Assembly: GCA_937922005.1 (NCBI GenBank)
Contig: CAKZWV010000010.1
Location: forward strand, 1 to 47,486
DNA length: 47,486 bases
From: an uncultured Clostridia bacterium
GTDB lineage: Bacteria; Bacillota; Clostridia; Saccharofermentanales; DTU023
Direction of reading: 5' to 3'
Under the pieces are notes generated by a model, which searched no databases, was not told the DNA's origin, and saw only the letters and a program-made list of their open reading frames with translations. Position numbers and translations under genes: made by a program. Positions 14,969-24,671 of this stretch are shown here, in pieces. Every line of letters starts with the position of its first letter. Within the stretch, counting starts at the first letter, position 1.

Positions 14969-15123
14969 GATTAATCCTCCCATTTACTAAATATGAAAAG
15001 TTTTCTATTGCTTTCCCCTCTCCAAACTTCCAGTATCTAAGCCGAGTAAACCCAGCTGAGCTAGACTAACAGAGGGGGTAGAGCCAAAATCAATAGCGTA
15101 GGTTCTCGTATAGGAAAAGACTC

Positions 15124-16119
15124 CTATATCAAAGAAAAGCCTTCCGCCTTCTCGTAGTTCCAACAGGCCACCTGGTGGCCGCCCCCCACATCTCGTAAAT
15201 GGGGGCACTCTTGCTTACACTGGTCCGTCGCATAACGGCAGCGGGGCCGGAAGGGGCAGCCTGCCGGAACATGCAAGGGACTTGGTACGTCACCCTCTAA
15301 GATAATTCTCTCCTTTTTCCTGGCCTGAATAGGGTCAGGAATGGGGACGGCAGAAAAGAGAGATTGGGTGTAAGGGTGGAGGGGATTGGCCGCTAATTCT
15401 TCGGTCTCTGCCGACTCCACAATTTTCCCTAGGTACATGACCACGATAGCCTGACTAATATGTTTAACAACCAAAATATCGTGGGCTATAAAAAGATAAG
15501 TCAAGCCCAATTCAGCCTGTAATTGTTGAAAGGTATTGAGGATTTGAGCCTGGATTGAAACGTCCAAGGCCGAGACGGCTTCATCGCAAACAATCAATTC
15601 TGGATCGACGGCCAAGGCCCTAGCAATCCCGATTCTCTGTCTTTGCCCTCCTGAAAACTCATGGGCATAGCGACTAGAATGCTCTGAGTTTAGGCCAACC
15701 AGAGACAAGAGCTTTTGAATCTTGTGTTCTCTCTCTTCCTTCGAGGAATAGAGACGGAAGACATCTAAGCCCTCCCCGATAATATCCGCGACCGTCATCC
15801 GGGGATTCAAAGAAGAATAAGGGTCTTGAAAGACCATCTGCATTTTCTGCCGGTACTGGTCAATATTTGCAGCCGTAACTTCCTCTCCCTCGTAGTAAAT
15901 ATGCCCATCTGTCGGTGGATAGAGGTGTAACATCACCCGTCCCACGGTTGTCTTACCGCATCCGGACTCTCCCACCATTCCTAGGGTTTTGCCCCGGGGG
16001 ATCTTAAAACTGATCCCATCTACAGCCTTGAGGGGAGAAGTCTTCATAAAGCCTGTCTTGACAGGGAAATATTTTTTTAAGTCCTTAACTTCTACTAAAT
16101 AATCATCTGTCTTAGGCAT
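15124..16119 (-). CDS. oppF: Oligopeptide ABC transporter ATP-binding protein OppF
   Basis: Cytoplasmic ATPase subunit powering peptide import. Walker A is GESGCGKTT, the Q-loop lies in QMVFQDPYSSLNPR, the signature is EFSGGQRQRIGIARAL and Walker B LIVCDEAVSALD. The C-terminal region has the PAGCPFRPRC cluster and further cysteines typical of the oligo/dipeptide ATPase C-terminal extension. The start is ATG at 16119, six bases after AAAGGAGG, rather than the in-frame start at 16140. It overlaps the oppD stop by eight bases, so translation is probably coupled. About 155 bases separate it from oppA, which has its own strong ribosome binding site. Confidence 0.95.
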   Translation of the reverse strand: MPKTDDYLVEVKDLKKYFPVKTGFMKTSPLKAVDGISFKIPRGKTLGMVGESGCGKTTVGRVMLHLYPPTDGHIYYEGEEVTAANIDQYRQKMQMVFQDPYSSLNPRMTVADIIGEGLDVFRLYSSKEEREHKIQKLLSLVGLNSEHSSRYAHEFSGGQRQRIGIARALAVDPELIVCDEAVSALDVSIQAQILNTFQQLQAELGLTYLFIAHDILVVKHISQAIVVMYLGKIVESAETEELAANPLHPYTQSLFSAVPIPDPIQARKKERIILEGDVPSPLHVPAGCPFRPRCRYATDQCKQECPHLRDVGGGHQVACWNYEKAEGFSLI

Positions 16120-17203
16120 GTTGGTCCTCCTTTGTCTCACTTCCCATGACTAAGGGATCCCGATCGTCTTCCGGATTTTCCCCAGCCAAGCAGTGCTCAA
16201 TGGCTTTCCAGCAATAAGCCGTATGGGTATCCTCCAAGCGCAGCTTTGGAGGCATAGCCTTGATACAAATATTCAAGGCCTCCTGGCAGCGGCTAACAAA
16301 AGGGCAGCCTGGGTGCATATTGAGGAGGTCAATAGGGGTCCCTGGAATGGGGGACAGGGACTCCACTCGGGTTACTTTAGGAATGGAATTCAAAAGTCCT
16401 TCCGTGTACTGGTTGGCCGGATGATAGAAAATATCATCCGGATTACCTGACTCTAAAATATGTCCCCCATACATAACAATAATTTCATCGCAAATCTGGG
16501 CGATAACTCCTAGGTCATGAGTAATCATAATAATGGCCATGCCAATTTTTTTCTGGAGGTCCCGCATAAGATCCAGGATCTGCGCCTGGATGGTCACGTC
16601 AAGGGCCGTTGTTGGCTCATCTGCGATCAAAAGGTCCGGCTCACAGGCCAGGGCCATGGCAATCATGGCCCGCTGGCGCATCCCGCCTGAGAATTCATAA
16701 GGGTACTGCTTAAAGCGCCGTTCCGGCTCATTCATCCCTACCAAGCTCAAGAGCTCAACGGTTCTCTTCTTGGCTTCTTCCTTGCTCCGGTCACTATGGA
16801 GTAAAATAGCCTCCATAATCTGAGAGCCTATGGTAAAGACCGGGTTTAAGGAGGTCATGGGATCTTGGAAAATCATACTAATTTTATCCCCACGAATTTT
16901 GCGCATCTCGCTTTCCGAAAGAGACAAAAGATTTTGACCATCAAAGATAATCTCGCCACCAATAACTTTGCCCGGAGGGGTTAGGAGCTGCATGATAGAA
17001 TAAGCTGTGACACTCTTGCCACTCCCGGATTCACCCACGATTCCCAAGATCTTGCCATGGTCGAGGGAAAAAGAAATATCATTAACCGCCTTCACTTCGC
17101 CTTCCTTGACATAAAAGGCAGTGCAGAGGTTTTTGACCTCCAGGAGGGTGCCTGTTTTTGCTGTTCTTGCCTGCTTGGCCGAACTTGTTTCATGTGTTGC
17201 CAT
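16112..17203 (-). CDS. oppD: Oligopeptide ABC transporter ATP-binding protein OppD
   Basis: Second ATPase subunit of the Opp importer, paired with OppF. Walker A is GESGSGKSV, the Q-loop lies in SMIFQDPMTSLNPV, the signature is EFSGGMRQRAMIAMAL and Walker B LLIADEPTTALD, with the switch histidine in MITHDLGV. The C-terminal oligopeptide extension carries PGCPFVSRCQEA. AGGAGG precedes the ATG at a normal distance, and the oppC stop lies nine bases upstream. The 363-residue length is slightly above the usual 320-350 owing to short charged ends. Confidence 0.95.
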   Translation of the reverse strand: MATHETSSAKQARTAKTGTLLEVKNLCTAFYVKEGEVKAVNDISFSLDHGKILGIVGESGSGKSVTAYSIMQLLTPPGKVIGGEIIFDGQNLLSLSESEMRKIRGDKISMIFQDPMTSLNPVFTIGSQIMEAILLHSDRSKEEAKKRTVELLSLVGMNEPERRFKQYPYEFSGGMRQRAMIAMALACEPDLLIADEPTTALDVTIQAQILDLMRDLQKKIGMAIIMITHDLGVIAQICDEIIVMYGGHILESGNPDDIFYHPANQYTEGLLNSIPKVTRVESLSPIPGTPIDLLNMHPGCPFVSRCQEALNICIKAMPPKLRLEDTHTAYCWKAIEHCLAGENPEDDRDPLVMGSETKEDQHA

Positions 17204-17212
17204 AAGGTCCTC

Positions 17213-18355
17213 CTATTTTCTTAATTTCGGGTCAAAGGCGTCCCGTAGTCCATCTCCCAACAGGTTAAAGGACAAAACAATTAGACAAATGAATAAGGCC
17301 GGGAAAATGAGTTTATAAGGATACGACTGCAAGCCATTTCTGGCATTATTGGCCAATGAACCAAGGCTTGGCATCGGAGCTTGGACCCCCAAACCGATGA
17401 AACTCAAGAAACTCTCTGTAAAGATGGCACTTGGAATCTGAAGGGCCGTCGAGATAAAAATAACCGACATACAGTTGGGAAGAATATGTTTACGAATAAT
17501 CCGTCCAGGCTTTGCCCCCAGGGCCTTTGCCGCTAAGACATATTCATTGGATTTAATGCCTAAGACCTGGCCCCGTACCAAACGAGCCATTCCAACCCAG
17601 TAGAGAACCGCAAAGACAATAAAGAGGCTGATCATGTTGACGCCCACCTTTTGAAGGGCTGTCCCTTGAATGGCTTTCTTTAAAGTTCCTTCCAGGGCGA
17701 TCTGTAAAATAATAACCAAAAGCAAGTCTGGTAGGGAATAAATGATATCAACAATCCGCATCATCACCATATCTACTCTACCACCCAGATAGCCAGAAAT
17801 CGACCCATAGATCATTCCAATAATAAGAACAATCAAAGCAGCAAAGATACCTACTGTCAAGGAGACCCGGGTTCCATAGACCACCCGGATAAAATAATCC
17901 CGCCCTACGTCATCGGTACCGAAGAGATGGGGGAAAACCTTAACTCCCTTGGCAATTTCCGCCTTCTCCTTCTCGGAATATTGGAGGGGACCTAAATTTG
18001 AAAGGCCAGAATCCCGGCTTCCATTAATCTTAATAACTTCATCGTATTTGTAAGGGACGATCATCGGAGCAATGATGACCATCAGTATAATCAAAATCAA
18101 GACCACGATGGAAAAGACCGCCAAGGGATTACGCATCAGGTTGTACATTCCGTCACGGAAAAAGGTAGTCGATGGCCGCATGTGCTCTACGACAGATTTA
18201 GCCTCCTCGGAGGCCTTGGCCATCTTTTGCTCGTCTAACTGGAAGGACAAGAGTTTTTTCCCCAATTGCCCTGGGGTTAAGCTACGAATATCAAGGCCCT
18301 GATCAATTTCTTTAGCACTCAAAGTGGTAGCGGCATTTTCGTTATTTTCAGACAT
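17213..18355 (-). CDS. oppC: Oligopeptide ABC transporter permease OppC
   Basis: Membrane permease subunit. A first transmembrane helix (PLAVFSIVVLILIILMVIIAP) is followed by an external loop and the BPD_transp_1 domain with five more helices. The EAA-type loop reads EYVLAAKALGAKPGRIIRKH. TDDVGRDYFIRVVYGTRVSL is the OppC/DppC hallmark before the second helix. The 380-residue length exceeds the usual 300 because of about 75 hydrophilic residues before the first helix and an enlarged first external loop. GGAGG lies seven bases before the ATG. It lies between oppB and oppD in one operon. Confidence 0.95.
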   Translation of the reverse strand: MSENNENAATTLSAKEIDQGLDIRSLTPGQLGKKLLSFQLDEQKMAKASEEAKSVVEHMRPSTTFFRDGMYNLMRNPLAVFSIVVLILIILMVIIAPMIVPYKYDEVIKINGSRDSGLSNLGPLQYSEKEKAEIAKGVKVFPHLFGTDDVGRDYFIRVVYGTRVSLTVGIFAALIVLIIGMIYGSISGYLGGRVDMVMMRIVDIIYSLPDLLLVIILQIALEGTLKKAIQGTALQKVGVNMISLFIVFAVLYWVGMARLVRGQVLGIKSNEYVLAAKALGAKPGRIIRKHILPNCMSVIFISTALQIPSAIFTESFLSFIGLGVQAPMPSLGSLANNARNGLQSYPYKLIFPALFICLIVLSFNLLGDGLRDAFDPKLRK

Positions 18356-18376
18356 CGTCGTTCCTCCTTATGAGCT

Positions 18377-19291
18377 TTAATCAAATTGAATTCTTGGATC
18401 AACAACCTTATAGCAGAGATCGCTGATCAGGTTCATGGTGACCATCAGGAAGGCCAAGAAAATGGTCATAGCCATAATGACAGAATAGTCCGATTTATCG
18501 ATGGCATTGACAAATTGTTTTCCCAAACCACCTACCGTAAAGACCTTTTCAATGACCAGACTGCCGGTCAAGGTCGAGGCGGTCAAGGGGCCTAAGTAGG
18601 TGATGACCGGCAAAATCCCATTGCGAAGGGCGTGCTTTCCTACCACAACCGCCTTAGCCACCCCCTTAGCCCGAGCTGTTCGAATATAATCTTGATTTAA
18701 TACATCTAAGAGGCTCGATTTAGTCAACCTGGTAATATAGGCCATGGGATACATGGCTAAAGATGCAATAGGCAAGACTAAATTTGGATTTTCTGGCGAC
18801 CAGACCGGGAACCAATCCAAATACTGACTAAAGGTCAAAAGAAGTAGGGTCGCCAAAACAAAACTTGGTACCGAAACGAGAAGGGTCGTAAAAAAGATAA
18901 TCAATCGATCCAACCAAGTATTTCGTGCCATCGCTGCTATGATCCCAAATAAAAGGCCAAAAATCAGAGCGGTGATAACGGCTCCTAGACCAATCTTCCC
19001 TGAGACTGCAAAGGATTCATGAATAATATCCCGGATTTCTCGCCCGGTTTTTAATGAAATGCCAAAATCTCCTTTAAAGATGATATTGCGCAGGTAGATG
19101 AGGAATTGTTCTCCAACTGGCTTATCAAGGTTAAAGCGCTCATTGAGCATTTTCTTGACTTCTGGTGAAGGTGCCTTTTCTTTTTCGAAAGGCCCACCAG
19201 GTACGGCGTGCATGGCAAAGAAAGTAATGGTGATAATGATGAAGAGGCTAAAAATAGCTAACAACACCCGTTTTAAAACATAGCTTCCCAT
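18377..19291 (-). CDS. oppB: Oligopeptide ABC transporter permease OppB
   Basis: First gene of the opp operon; membrane permease partner of OppC. Six transmembrane helices are visible. It begins MGSYVLKRVLLAIFSLFIII and contains FFAMHAVPGGPF, the EAA loop DYIRTARAKGVAKAVVVGKH and the ending ISDLCYKVVDPRIQFD, all typical of the OppB/DppB family, at the usual length of 304 residues. AGGAGG lies five bases before the ATG. The 113 bases between it and the fchA terminator are AT-rich and must hold the operon promoter, but no convincing -35/-10 pair stood out. Confidence 0.96.
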   Translation of the reverse strand: MGSYVLKRVLLAIFSLFIIITITFFAMHAVPGGPFEKEKAPSPEVKKMLNERFNLDKPVGEQFLIYLRNIIFKGDFGISLKTGREIRDIIHESFAVSGKIGLGAVITALIFGLLFGIIAAMARNTWLDRLIIFFTTLLVSVPSFVLATLLLLTFSQYLDWFPVWSPENPNLVLPIASLAMYPMAYITRLTKSSLLDVLNQDYIRTARAKGVAKAVVVGKHALRNGILPVITYLGPLTASTLTGSLVIEKVFTVGGLGKQFVNAIDKSDYSVIMAMTIFLAFLMVTMNLISDLCYKVVDPRIQFD

Positions 19292-19404
19292 GGGTACCTC
19301 CTGTTTATAACCGCTTGCCGAGCCAAAAGTTCCTTTCGGCCCGGAATTTTATTCATTAAACTACAACATATTACTCAAAAGATCAAACAATTCTTAGTTT
19401 TATT

Positions 19405-19449
19405 CAAAAAAATAAAAAAAAAAGGCCCAAAGCCTTGAGCTTTGGGCCT
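19405..19449 (-). terminator. Intrinsic terminator downstream of the ftcD-hutI-fchA genes
   Basis: Perfect ten-base stem GGCCCAAAGC (19424-19433) and GCTTTGGGCC (19439-19448), extended by one more pair, with loop CTTGA. On the minus strand it is followed by a long T-rich tract (19423 down to 19405). It separates this unit from the downstream opp operon. Confidence 0.92.
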
Positions 19450-19484
19450 GGAACCTATCTTTAGGTCCTAAGAAAGGAGGCGTC

Positions 19485-20123
19485 TTATAGTTTTTCTTCC
19501 ACGAAAGCCTGGACAGCGGCATAACCAGCGTCCGCTTTCTTTTGGATTTCCTCATACTCCTTCTTGGCTTCTGCTTGGAGCTTTTCATCTTTAATGCTAG
19601 GAAGGTTAATCCGAACGTTCAAGATAGCCCCATGAATTGCGGCCATAGCTAGCTCTGCAGACACTCCAGCGTCCGAGATGGCATTCTTATTGCCATGCTT
19701 AGCGATGGATTGGAGATGGTCAAAAATCTGGACGGTTGTGCGAGCGGTCTCCCGGGGAATTTCTAAAGACTCCACGGCAGCCGCATCCATGGCCTCCGTT
19801 CTCTTCGCTTGCTCCTCTTCTGTCTCCTTAGGCATTTTTAAGGCTGCCATAAAGGCATTAAAAGCCTTGGTATCCTCGTCCACCAAGTTTAGGAGTTTTT
19901 CCTGTAATTTCTGCAAAGCCTCCGCATCCTTGGTAACTTGAGCTTGCGTCTCAGCATCGAGGGCCAAAAACTTCTTTTTCTTATGCGTGAGGGCAAAAAC
20001 CATGTGGCCTAAGGCTGTGCTCAGGGCAGCAGCAGCGGCAGCTACGGATCCGCCTCCTGGAGCGGGGGCATCACTTGCGGTCTCTAACACAAAATCACGA
20101 AGCGTCATGTCTACTAATTTCAT
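19485..20123 (-). CDS. fchA: Formimidoyltetrahydrofolate cyclodeaminase / methenyl-THF cyclohydrolase family
   Basis: Cytoplasmic FTCD_C-family enzyme, expected to turn 5-formimino-THF into 5,10-methenyl-THF plus ammonia. The N-terminal hallmark APAPGGGSVAAAAAAL is present, followed by an all-helical body with DTKAFNAFMAALKMP and KNAISDAGVSAELAMAAIHG. The 212-residue length is normal for the stand-alone enzyme. Two ATGs are adjacent (20126 and 20123); the second is better spaced from AAAGAGG. It is the last gene of a cluster with glutamate formimidoyltransferase and imidazolonepropionase, which favours the histidine-degradation role over a general cyclohydrolase role. Confidence 0.9.
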   Translation of the reverse strand: MKLVDMTLRDFVLETASDAPAPGGGSVAAAAAALSTALGHMVFALTHKKKKFLALDAETQAQVTKDAEALQKLQEKLLNLVDEDTKAFNAFMAALKMPKETEEEQAKRTEAMDAAAVESLEIPRETARTTVQIFDHLQSIAKHGNKNAISDAGVSAELAMAAIHGAILNVRINLPSIKDEKLQAEAKKEYEEIQKKADAGYAAVQAFVEEKL

Positions 20124-20243
20124 CATTTACCTCTTTCTAGGGTCTAACATTTTGAAAAGTGTCAAATATTCCTAAGTCTTATCCTTGACCCAATAGGTCT
20201 AAGGATCTTTACCGAATAAGCTTTTCCTACAGTCCCTAGCTTA

Positions 20244-21623
20244 CTAGGGAGCAAGAATTTCTCGGTTTTCTACCCACTTACGGCCATCAATATAGAGGGC
20301 CTGTAAATGGTTGACGGAGAAGTGATAGAAGAGCTCATCCAAGTCATGGACATCAAAGATCGCAAAGTCAGCGTCTTTTCCCTCTTCTAAGGACCCAACC
20401 CGGTCAGCCCGTCCGATGGCCTTGGCCGCATGGATCGTCACCCCCTGGACAATCTGCCAGGGTTGTAATCTCAGGTTAAAGCAGGCCTGACTCATGGCCG
20501 CCTGTAAGTTTTCACAGGGCGAAGAACCGGGGTTGTAATCCGAGCCAATAGCAACGGTGCAACCTGCCTCCCACATCTTCTTGGCCGGAGCAAAATCCTT
20601 TACCATCAAGTAATAAGAAGTCGCCGGCAGAACGACAGCCACGGTGTCACTATTGGCTAGATTCTGAATATCCTCATCGGTAATTACCATGAGGTGCTCC
20701 GTCGATACAGCCCCAAGTTCCGCAGCTAAGCTGGATCCACCCAGAGGAGCAATCTCATCAGCATGGATCTTGAGTCCAAAACCAGCCTCCTTAGCCGCAA
20801 GACAAAGCTTTTTGGTATCCTCATATGAGAAAATTCCTTTTTCACAGAAAACATCAAAATACTCGGCCAAATTTTCCTTTTTGACGAGAGGGATCATTTG
20901 TTCAATGATAAAATCGATATATCCCTCTTTATTCCCCTGATATTCTGGGGGAACGTCGTGGGCACCTAGGTAGGTGGAGACCAACTTCACGGGCATGGTT
21001 TCCTGAAGTTTTTGGGTTACTTTAAGCTGCTTGATCTCATCGTCTTTATTCAGGCCATAGCCACTCTTAGCCTCGACAGAGCTGGTGCCATGAAGCATCA
21101 TGCTCTCTAAGTCAGCTTTAGCCTTCTCATAGAGCTCATCAAAGCTAGCTGCCCGGGTCGCTTTGACGGTAGAAATAATCCCTCCGCCTGCTTCACGAAT
21201 GGCCATATAGTCTTTGCCTTCGAGCTTCATACCTAATTCTCTTGCCCGATTACCTCCGTGTACGAGATGGGTATGGCAATCCACCAAACCTGGCAGGATT
21301 AGTGAGCGTCCATAATCGACAAAGGGAATTTCCCCATCTCCCCCGTCGGCCAAAAGCTGCTCAATGAGGCGGGCCAAGAGGTAATAGAGTTCAGGGTCTG
21401 AGATGCTATCTAGGTCAAAGGTCTTGCCGTTCTGAAGCGTTGCAAGGTCCCCATCTAAATCCAAATCTGGGTGGGCCTTTTGAATGTAAGCGTACAAATC
21501 TTGGGGGGTAAATACGCCCACGATCTTGCCTTCACGTACAAAGATAAAGGCAGGGCTTGCTTGGGTCTGGCCAGGAGTCGAACAAAAGACAGCCTGAGAG
21601 CCCAATATCATATCATAATGCAT
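20244..21623 (-). CDS. hutI: Imidazolonepropionase
   Basis: Hydrolyses 4-imidazolone-5-propanoate to N-formimino-glutamate in histidine degradation; cytoplasmic metal-dependent amidohydrolase. Visible motifs are HTHLVHGGNRARE (metal His pair), the REAGGGIISTV loop, KIHADEIAPLGGS, STEHLM and GSDYNPGS with the catalytic Asp. The 459-residue length exceeds the usual 405-420 because an insert of about 40 acidic residues follows the first beta strands (about 45-90). The site upstream is AAAGGA, weaker than its neighbours. The product feeds ftcD immediately upstream and the cyclodeaminase downstream. Confidence 0.95.
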   Translation of the reverse strand: MHYDMILGSQAVFCSTPGQTQASPAFIFVREGKIVGVFTPQDLYAYIQKAHPDLDLDGDLATLQNGKTFDLDSISDPELYYLLARLIEQLLADGGDGEIPFVDYGRSLILPGLVDCHTHLVHGGNRARELGMKLEGKDYMAIREAGGGIISTVKATRAASFDELYEKAKADLESMMLHGTSSVEAKSGYGLNKDDEIKQLKVTQKLQETMPVKLVSTYLGAHDVPPEYQGNKEGYIDFIIEQMIPLVKKENLAEYFDVFCEKGIFSYEDTKKLCLAAKEAGFGLKIHADEIAPLGGSSLAAELGAVSTEHLMVITDEDIQNLANSDTVAVVLPATSYYLMVKDFAPAKKMWEAGCTVAIGSDYNPGSSPCENLQAAMSQACFNLRLQPWQIVQGVTIHAAKAIGRADRVGSLEEGKDADFAIFDVHDLDELFYHFSVNHLQALYIDGRKWVENREILAP

Positions 21624-21683
21624 TTTATATCCTTTTCATTTGCCAACTAGAAAATCCCAGGGAAGGCTCCCTCGGCCTAGGGC

Positions 21684-22586
21684 TTAATCAGAAAGCAAGC
21701 GATATTCAATCACTTGGTCAAGGGTAAATTCGTGTAAGCCTAGATAGAAGGTGGCAATGTCTACAAGGCACTCCATAGGTGCCAAACCAACAATCTCACT
21801 ACCTACGACATTCACCCCATAGCGAGCTGCCTCAGATTTGACCATCTCAAAGACATTGTAAAGAGTACTCTTTTGATAGTTGGTCATGTTGATAGAGACC
21901 TGGGCAATGCCCTTCTCACTCATATCAACCCCCATGGCCTTAACATAACGGAAGCCGCCTCCGATGTGGCGAATCTTCTTGGCAATGGTGCTGGCAATCT
22001 CAACATTGGGTGTCCCGAGATTGATATTAAAGGCAACTAAAGGCATGCGAGCGCCAACGGCAGTCACCCCAGCAGAAGGGTGAATCTTGGCTTCGCCATA
22101 ATCAGGCTTCCACTCAGGTTGGGTAATTTTCTCTGCAAATCCTTCAAATTGTCCCTTGCGGATGGTCGCTAGGTTTTTGCGGTCTTTGCTGGTAGCAGAT
22201 TCCTCATAGAGGTAACAGGGAATCTGGAATTTCTCTGCAATAGCCTCAGCAACCTGTTTCGAGAGGGCGATACAATCTTCCACAGTCGCATTTTTGATGG
22301 GAATAAAAGGAACAACATCCGTGGCACCCATTCTGGGGTGAGCCCCCTCATGGGTTCTCAGGTCGATGAGCTCGGCAGCTACTCCGACGGATTTGACGAC
22401 CCGGTCTAGGAGACCTTCAGCGGTTCCGATCAGGGTAACGACCGAACGATTATGGTCCGCATCGGACGAATAATCTAAGATTTTGACGTTATCGGCATCC
22501 TTGAAGACATCGAGAATTATCTGTAGTTTTTCCGGATCTCTCCCGGTGCTATAATTGGGGACACATTCAATTACTTGACTAAACAT
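21684..22586 (-). CDS. ftcD: Glutamate formimidoyltransferase
   Basis: Transfers the formimino group from N-formimino-glutamate to tetrahydrofolate. It opens with the hallmark QVIECVPNYSTGRD, followed by YSSDADHNRSVVTL, HEGAHPRMGATDVVPF with the catalytic His region, and INLGTPNVEIASTIAKKIR. The 300-residue length matches the stand-alone N-terminal transferase, with the cyclodeaminase as a separate gene instead of the fused FTCD. AAGGAGG lies at a normal distance before the ATG. It follows recN by 141 bases; no obvious terminator or promoter was seen in that gap, so it may be cotranscribed with recN. Confidence 0.95.
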   Translation of the reverse strand: MFSQVIECVPNYSTGRDPEKLQIILDVFKDADNVKILDYSSDADHNRSVVTLIGTAEGLLDRVVKSVGVAAELIDLRTHEGAHPRMGATDVVPFIPIKNATVEDCIALSKQVAEAIAEKFQIPCYLYEESATSKDRKNLATIRKGQFEGFAEKITQPEWKPDYGEAKIHPSAGVTAVGARMPLVAFNINLGTPNVEIASTIAKKIRHIGGGFRYVKAMGVDMSEKGIAQVSINMTNYQKSTLYNVFEMVKSEAARYGVNVVGSEIVGLAPMECLVDIATFYLGLHEFTLDQVIEYRLLSD

Positions 22587-22727
22587 GAGTTGTTTCCTCC
22601 TTCATGGTTCCATGTTTTCTTGCTATCCTAACTTGGTCCATTGCTATGGCCCGGTTGGTGCTATGATTCATTCCGTGTTCGGATTGCGGTCTACATTGAT
22701 GAGCATCCTAGACGCTCCTCTTATATC

Positions 22728-24512
22728 TTAGCGTTTTTCTTTGTCTTTTGCTCGTCCTATATTTTGATGGTACTGGTCTAGCATCTGAAGGGCTAGGTCC
22801 CGGCTCTTAGGATCGTCTACCCTGCCAGAGAGAAGGCGAGCGATCTCACCCACCCTAGCCGAAGGGCTTAAAAAGCTTAGATGGCTGGTGGTGGCCAGGG
22901 CTCCTTCATGTTGTTGGAAATTCTTTTCGATATAAATATGGTGGTCTGCAGCAGAAGCAGTCTGAGCTGTATGGGAGACGCAAAGGACTTGTCGCCCCTT
23001 TGCTAAGTCATGTAGTTTATGGGCCACCTTACCCGCTGTAATCCCGCTGATCCCACTATCAATTTCATCAAAAACCAGGGTGGGAATCTTTTCCGCCTCA
23101 GCAAGGACCGATTTAATTCCTAGAATAACCCTGGCCGCCTCCCCTCCTGAAGCCACCCGTTCAATGGGCTCCGGGGGATGGCCGGGATTGGCCGTAAACA
23201 TAAAGTGAACTTCATCTCGTCCCGACTCTTGGAAATAGCCGGCTTCTTGGGAATCCAAGGACCTAATATCAATGGAAAAAATAGCATGGGGCAAATTGAG
23301 CTCGTGTAAGTTTTGCGTCACGACCTGGCTGAGAGTCCCCGCGGCCTCCACTCTAGCTCGGTGGACAAGATCTGCCATTCGATCCAAGTCTCCCTCCACC
23401 TGGGCCAGGGCCTTGTGATACTTATCATCCAATTCTTCGGCCTGCCCAAGGAAGTCAGCCCTCTTCTCCGCTTGCTTGCGGAAGGCTAGGATCTCTTCCA
23501 GACTATCCCCATATTTGGCCTTGAGACTACGAATGAGGTCCAGACGGTTCTCTACCGCCTCCGCCTCCCCATCTTCCGGCTGGATTTTTTCTTGATAATC
23601 AAAGAGGACGCTAGCCCCCTCATGAAGAATCTCGGAGGCCTCCTCAAATTGCTGGAGGGTAGGGGCTAAGTCAGGAACCAGACGGCCTGGAACTTCAAGG
23701 GCCTTGAGGGCCTGGGAAAGGAGGGTCAAAACCGCATGGTCTTCATCTCCCTTGAGGAGGGTATAGGCCTCGTAAAGACCAGAAAGGATTCGCTCTACTT
23801 CCGTCAACTGTTTTTGCCGGTCAAGGAGGGTCTCCTCTTCTCCCTCTTGTAAATGGGCCCCTTCAATCTCAGCAAGCTGAAAGGCTAAAAGGTCTAGTTC
23901 ACGGGCCCGATCTTGGGGGGTCATGCCAATTTTTCGAAGGCCTGCTAGTAGTTTGCGCCGCTTGGCAAGAAGTTCTTGGTAGCTCCGAAGGGGCTCACGA
24001 ATGGCTTCGCCCCCGTAAAGATCTAAAAAATCAATCTGATCCGTCTCCTGGAAAACTTGGGCAAAGCTATCCTGACCATGGATGGTCACAAGGTACTGGC
24101 CTAGATCTTTTAAAAGTCCAACCTTACTTAATTTTCCATTAATTCTTGCAATCGTCCGTCCATTGGACTTCATTTCGCGAGACAGAATAAGTTCTTGGAC
24201 GCCAGCTACCGCAGCCTCAGACTCCCCCTTGTTGTCCCCCCAATCCTCTCCTAGCACCTCTTGAAAAACTTTTTGAGCATCGGGGCTGAGCTTTGCTGGG
24301 TCTACAGAAAAGACCGCTTCAATTAAGGCTTCCTGGTCATTTCGCCCCAGAAAAGCCCGGCTAAGCCGGTTACCCAGGAGGGCCGCCAAGGCATCTATAA
24401 AAATAGACTTGCCAGCACCCGTCTCCCCCGAAATCACGGTCATACCCGTTTCCAGTTGAAGGACACTATGGTCAATCAAAGCAAAATTATGGATTTCTAA
24501 TCGCTCTAACAC
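22728..24512 (-). CDS. recN: DNA repair protein RecN
   Basis: SMC-like ATPase acting early in double-strand break repair. It opens with MLERLEIHNFALIDHSVLQ, has Walker A GETGAGKS near residue 30, a long two-armed coiled-coil middle, the signature ERVASGGEAARVILGIK and Walker B PTLVFDEIDSGISG, with the D-loop region HTAQTASAADHHIYI. The start is GTG with AAGGAG four bases upstream. The 594-residue length is slightly above the usual 550-570. It closes the conserved dxs-nadK-recN run. The argR gene often found just before recN and the spoIVB/spo0A genes often found after it are not here. Confidence 0.95.
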   Translation of the reverse strand: MLERLEIHNFALIDHSVLQLETGMTVISGETGAGKSIFIDALAALLGNRLSRAFLGRNDQEALIEAVFSVDPAKLSPDAQKVFQEVLGEDWGDNKGESEAAVAGVQELILSREMKSNGRTIARINGKLSKVGLLKDLGQYLVTIHGQDSFAQVFQETDQIDFLDLYGGEAIREPLRSYQELLAKRRKLLAGLRKIGMTPQDRARELDLLAFQLAEIEGAHLQEGEEETLLDRQKQLTEVERILSGLYEAYTLLKGDEDHAVLTLLSQALKALEVPGRLVPDLAPTLQQFEEASEILHEGASVLFDYQEKIQPEDGEAEAVENRLDLIRSLKAKYGDSLEEILAFRKQAEKRADFLGQAEELDDKYHKALAQVEGDLDRMADLVHRARVEAAGTLSQVVTQNLHELNLPHAIFSIDIRSLDSQEAGYFQESGRDEVHFMFTANPGHPPEPIERVASGGEAARVILGIKSVLAEAEKIPTLVFDEIDSGISGITAGKVAHKLHDLAKGRQVLCVSHTAQTASAADHHIYIEKNFQQHEGALATTSHLSFLSPSARVGEIARLLSGRVDDPKSRDLALQMLDQYHQNIGRAKDKEKR

Positions 24513-24671
24513 AAAACTCCTTCTAGCCCATCTCAGAAAAGTAGCCTCGCTTGTCCCAGGATATTGGTCTTCCTAGGGTAGCAGCTAGTTAGGGGGCGCA
24601 GGTCTGACCGGTCAACTCAAGACATCAAGCTGCTGGACTCGGTAGTCTTCTCACTCTGTCCTCATCGAATC

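Noticed and set aside
14969..14983. Upstream ATG as the oppA start
   Set aside because: That ATG lies within the GGGAGG ribosome binding site used by the ATG at 14968.
20220..20250. Hairpin CCCTAG-CTTA-CTAGGG at the hutI stop as a terminator
   Set aside because: Only six pairs, no T-tract, and it would separate hutI from the functionally linked fchA.
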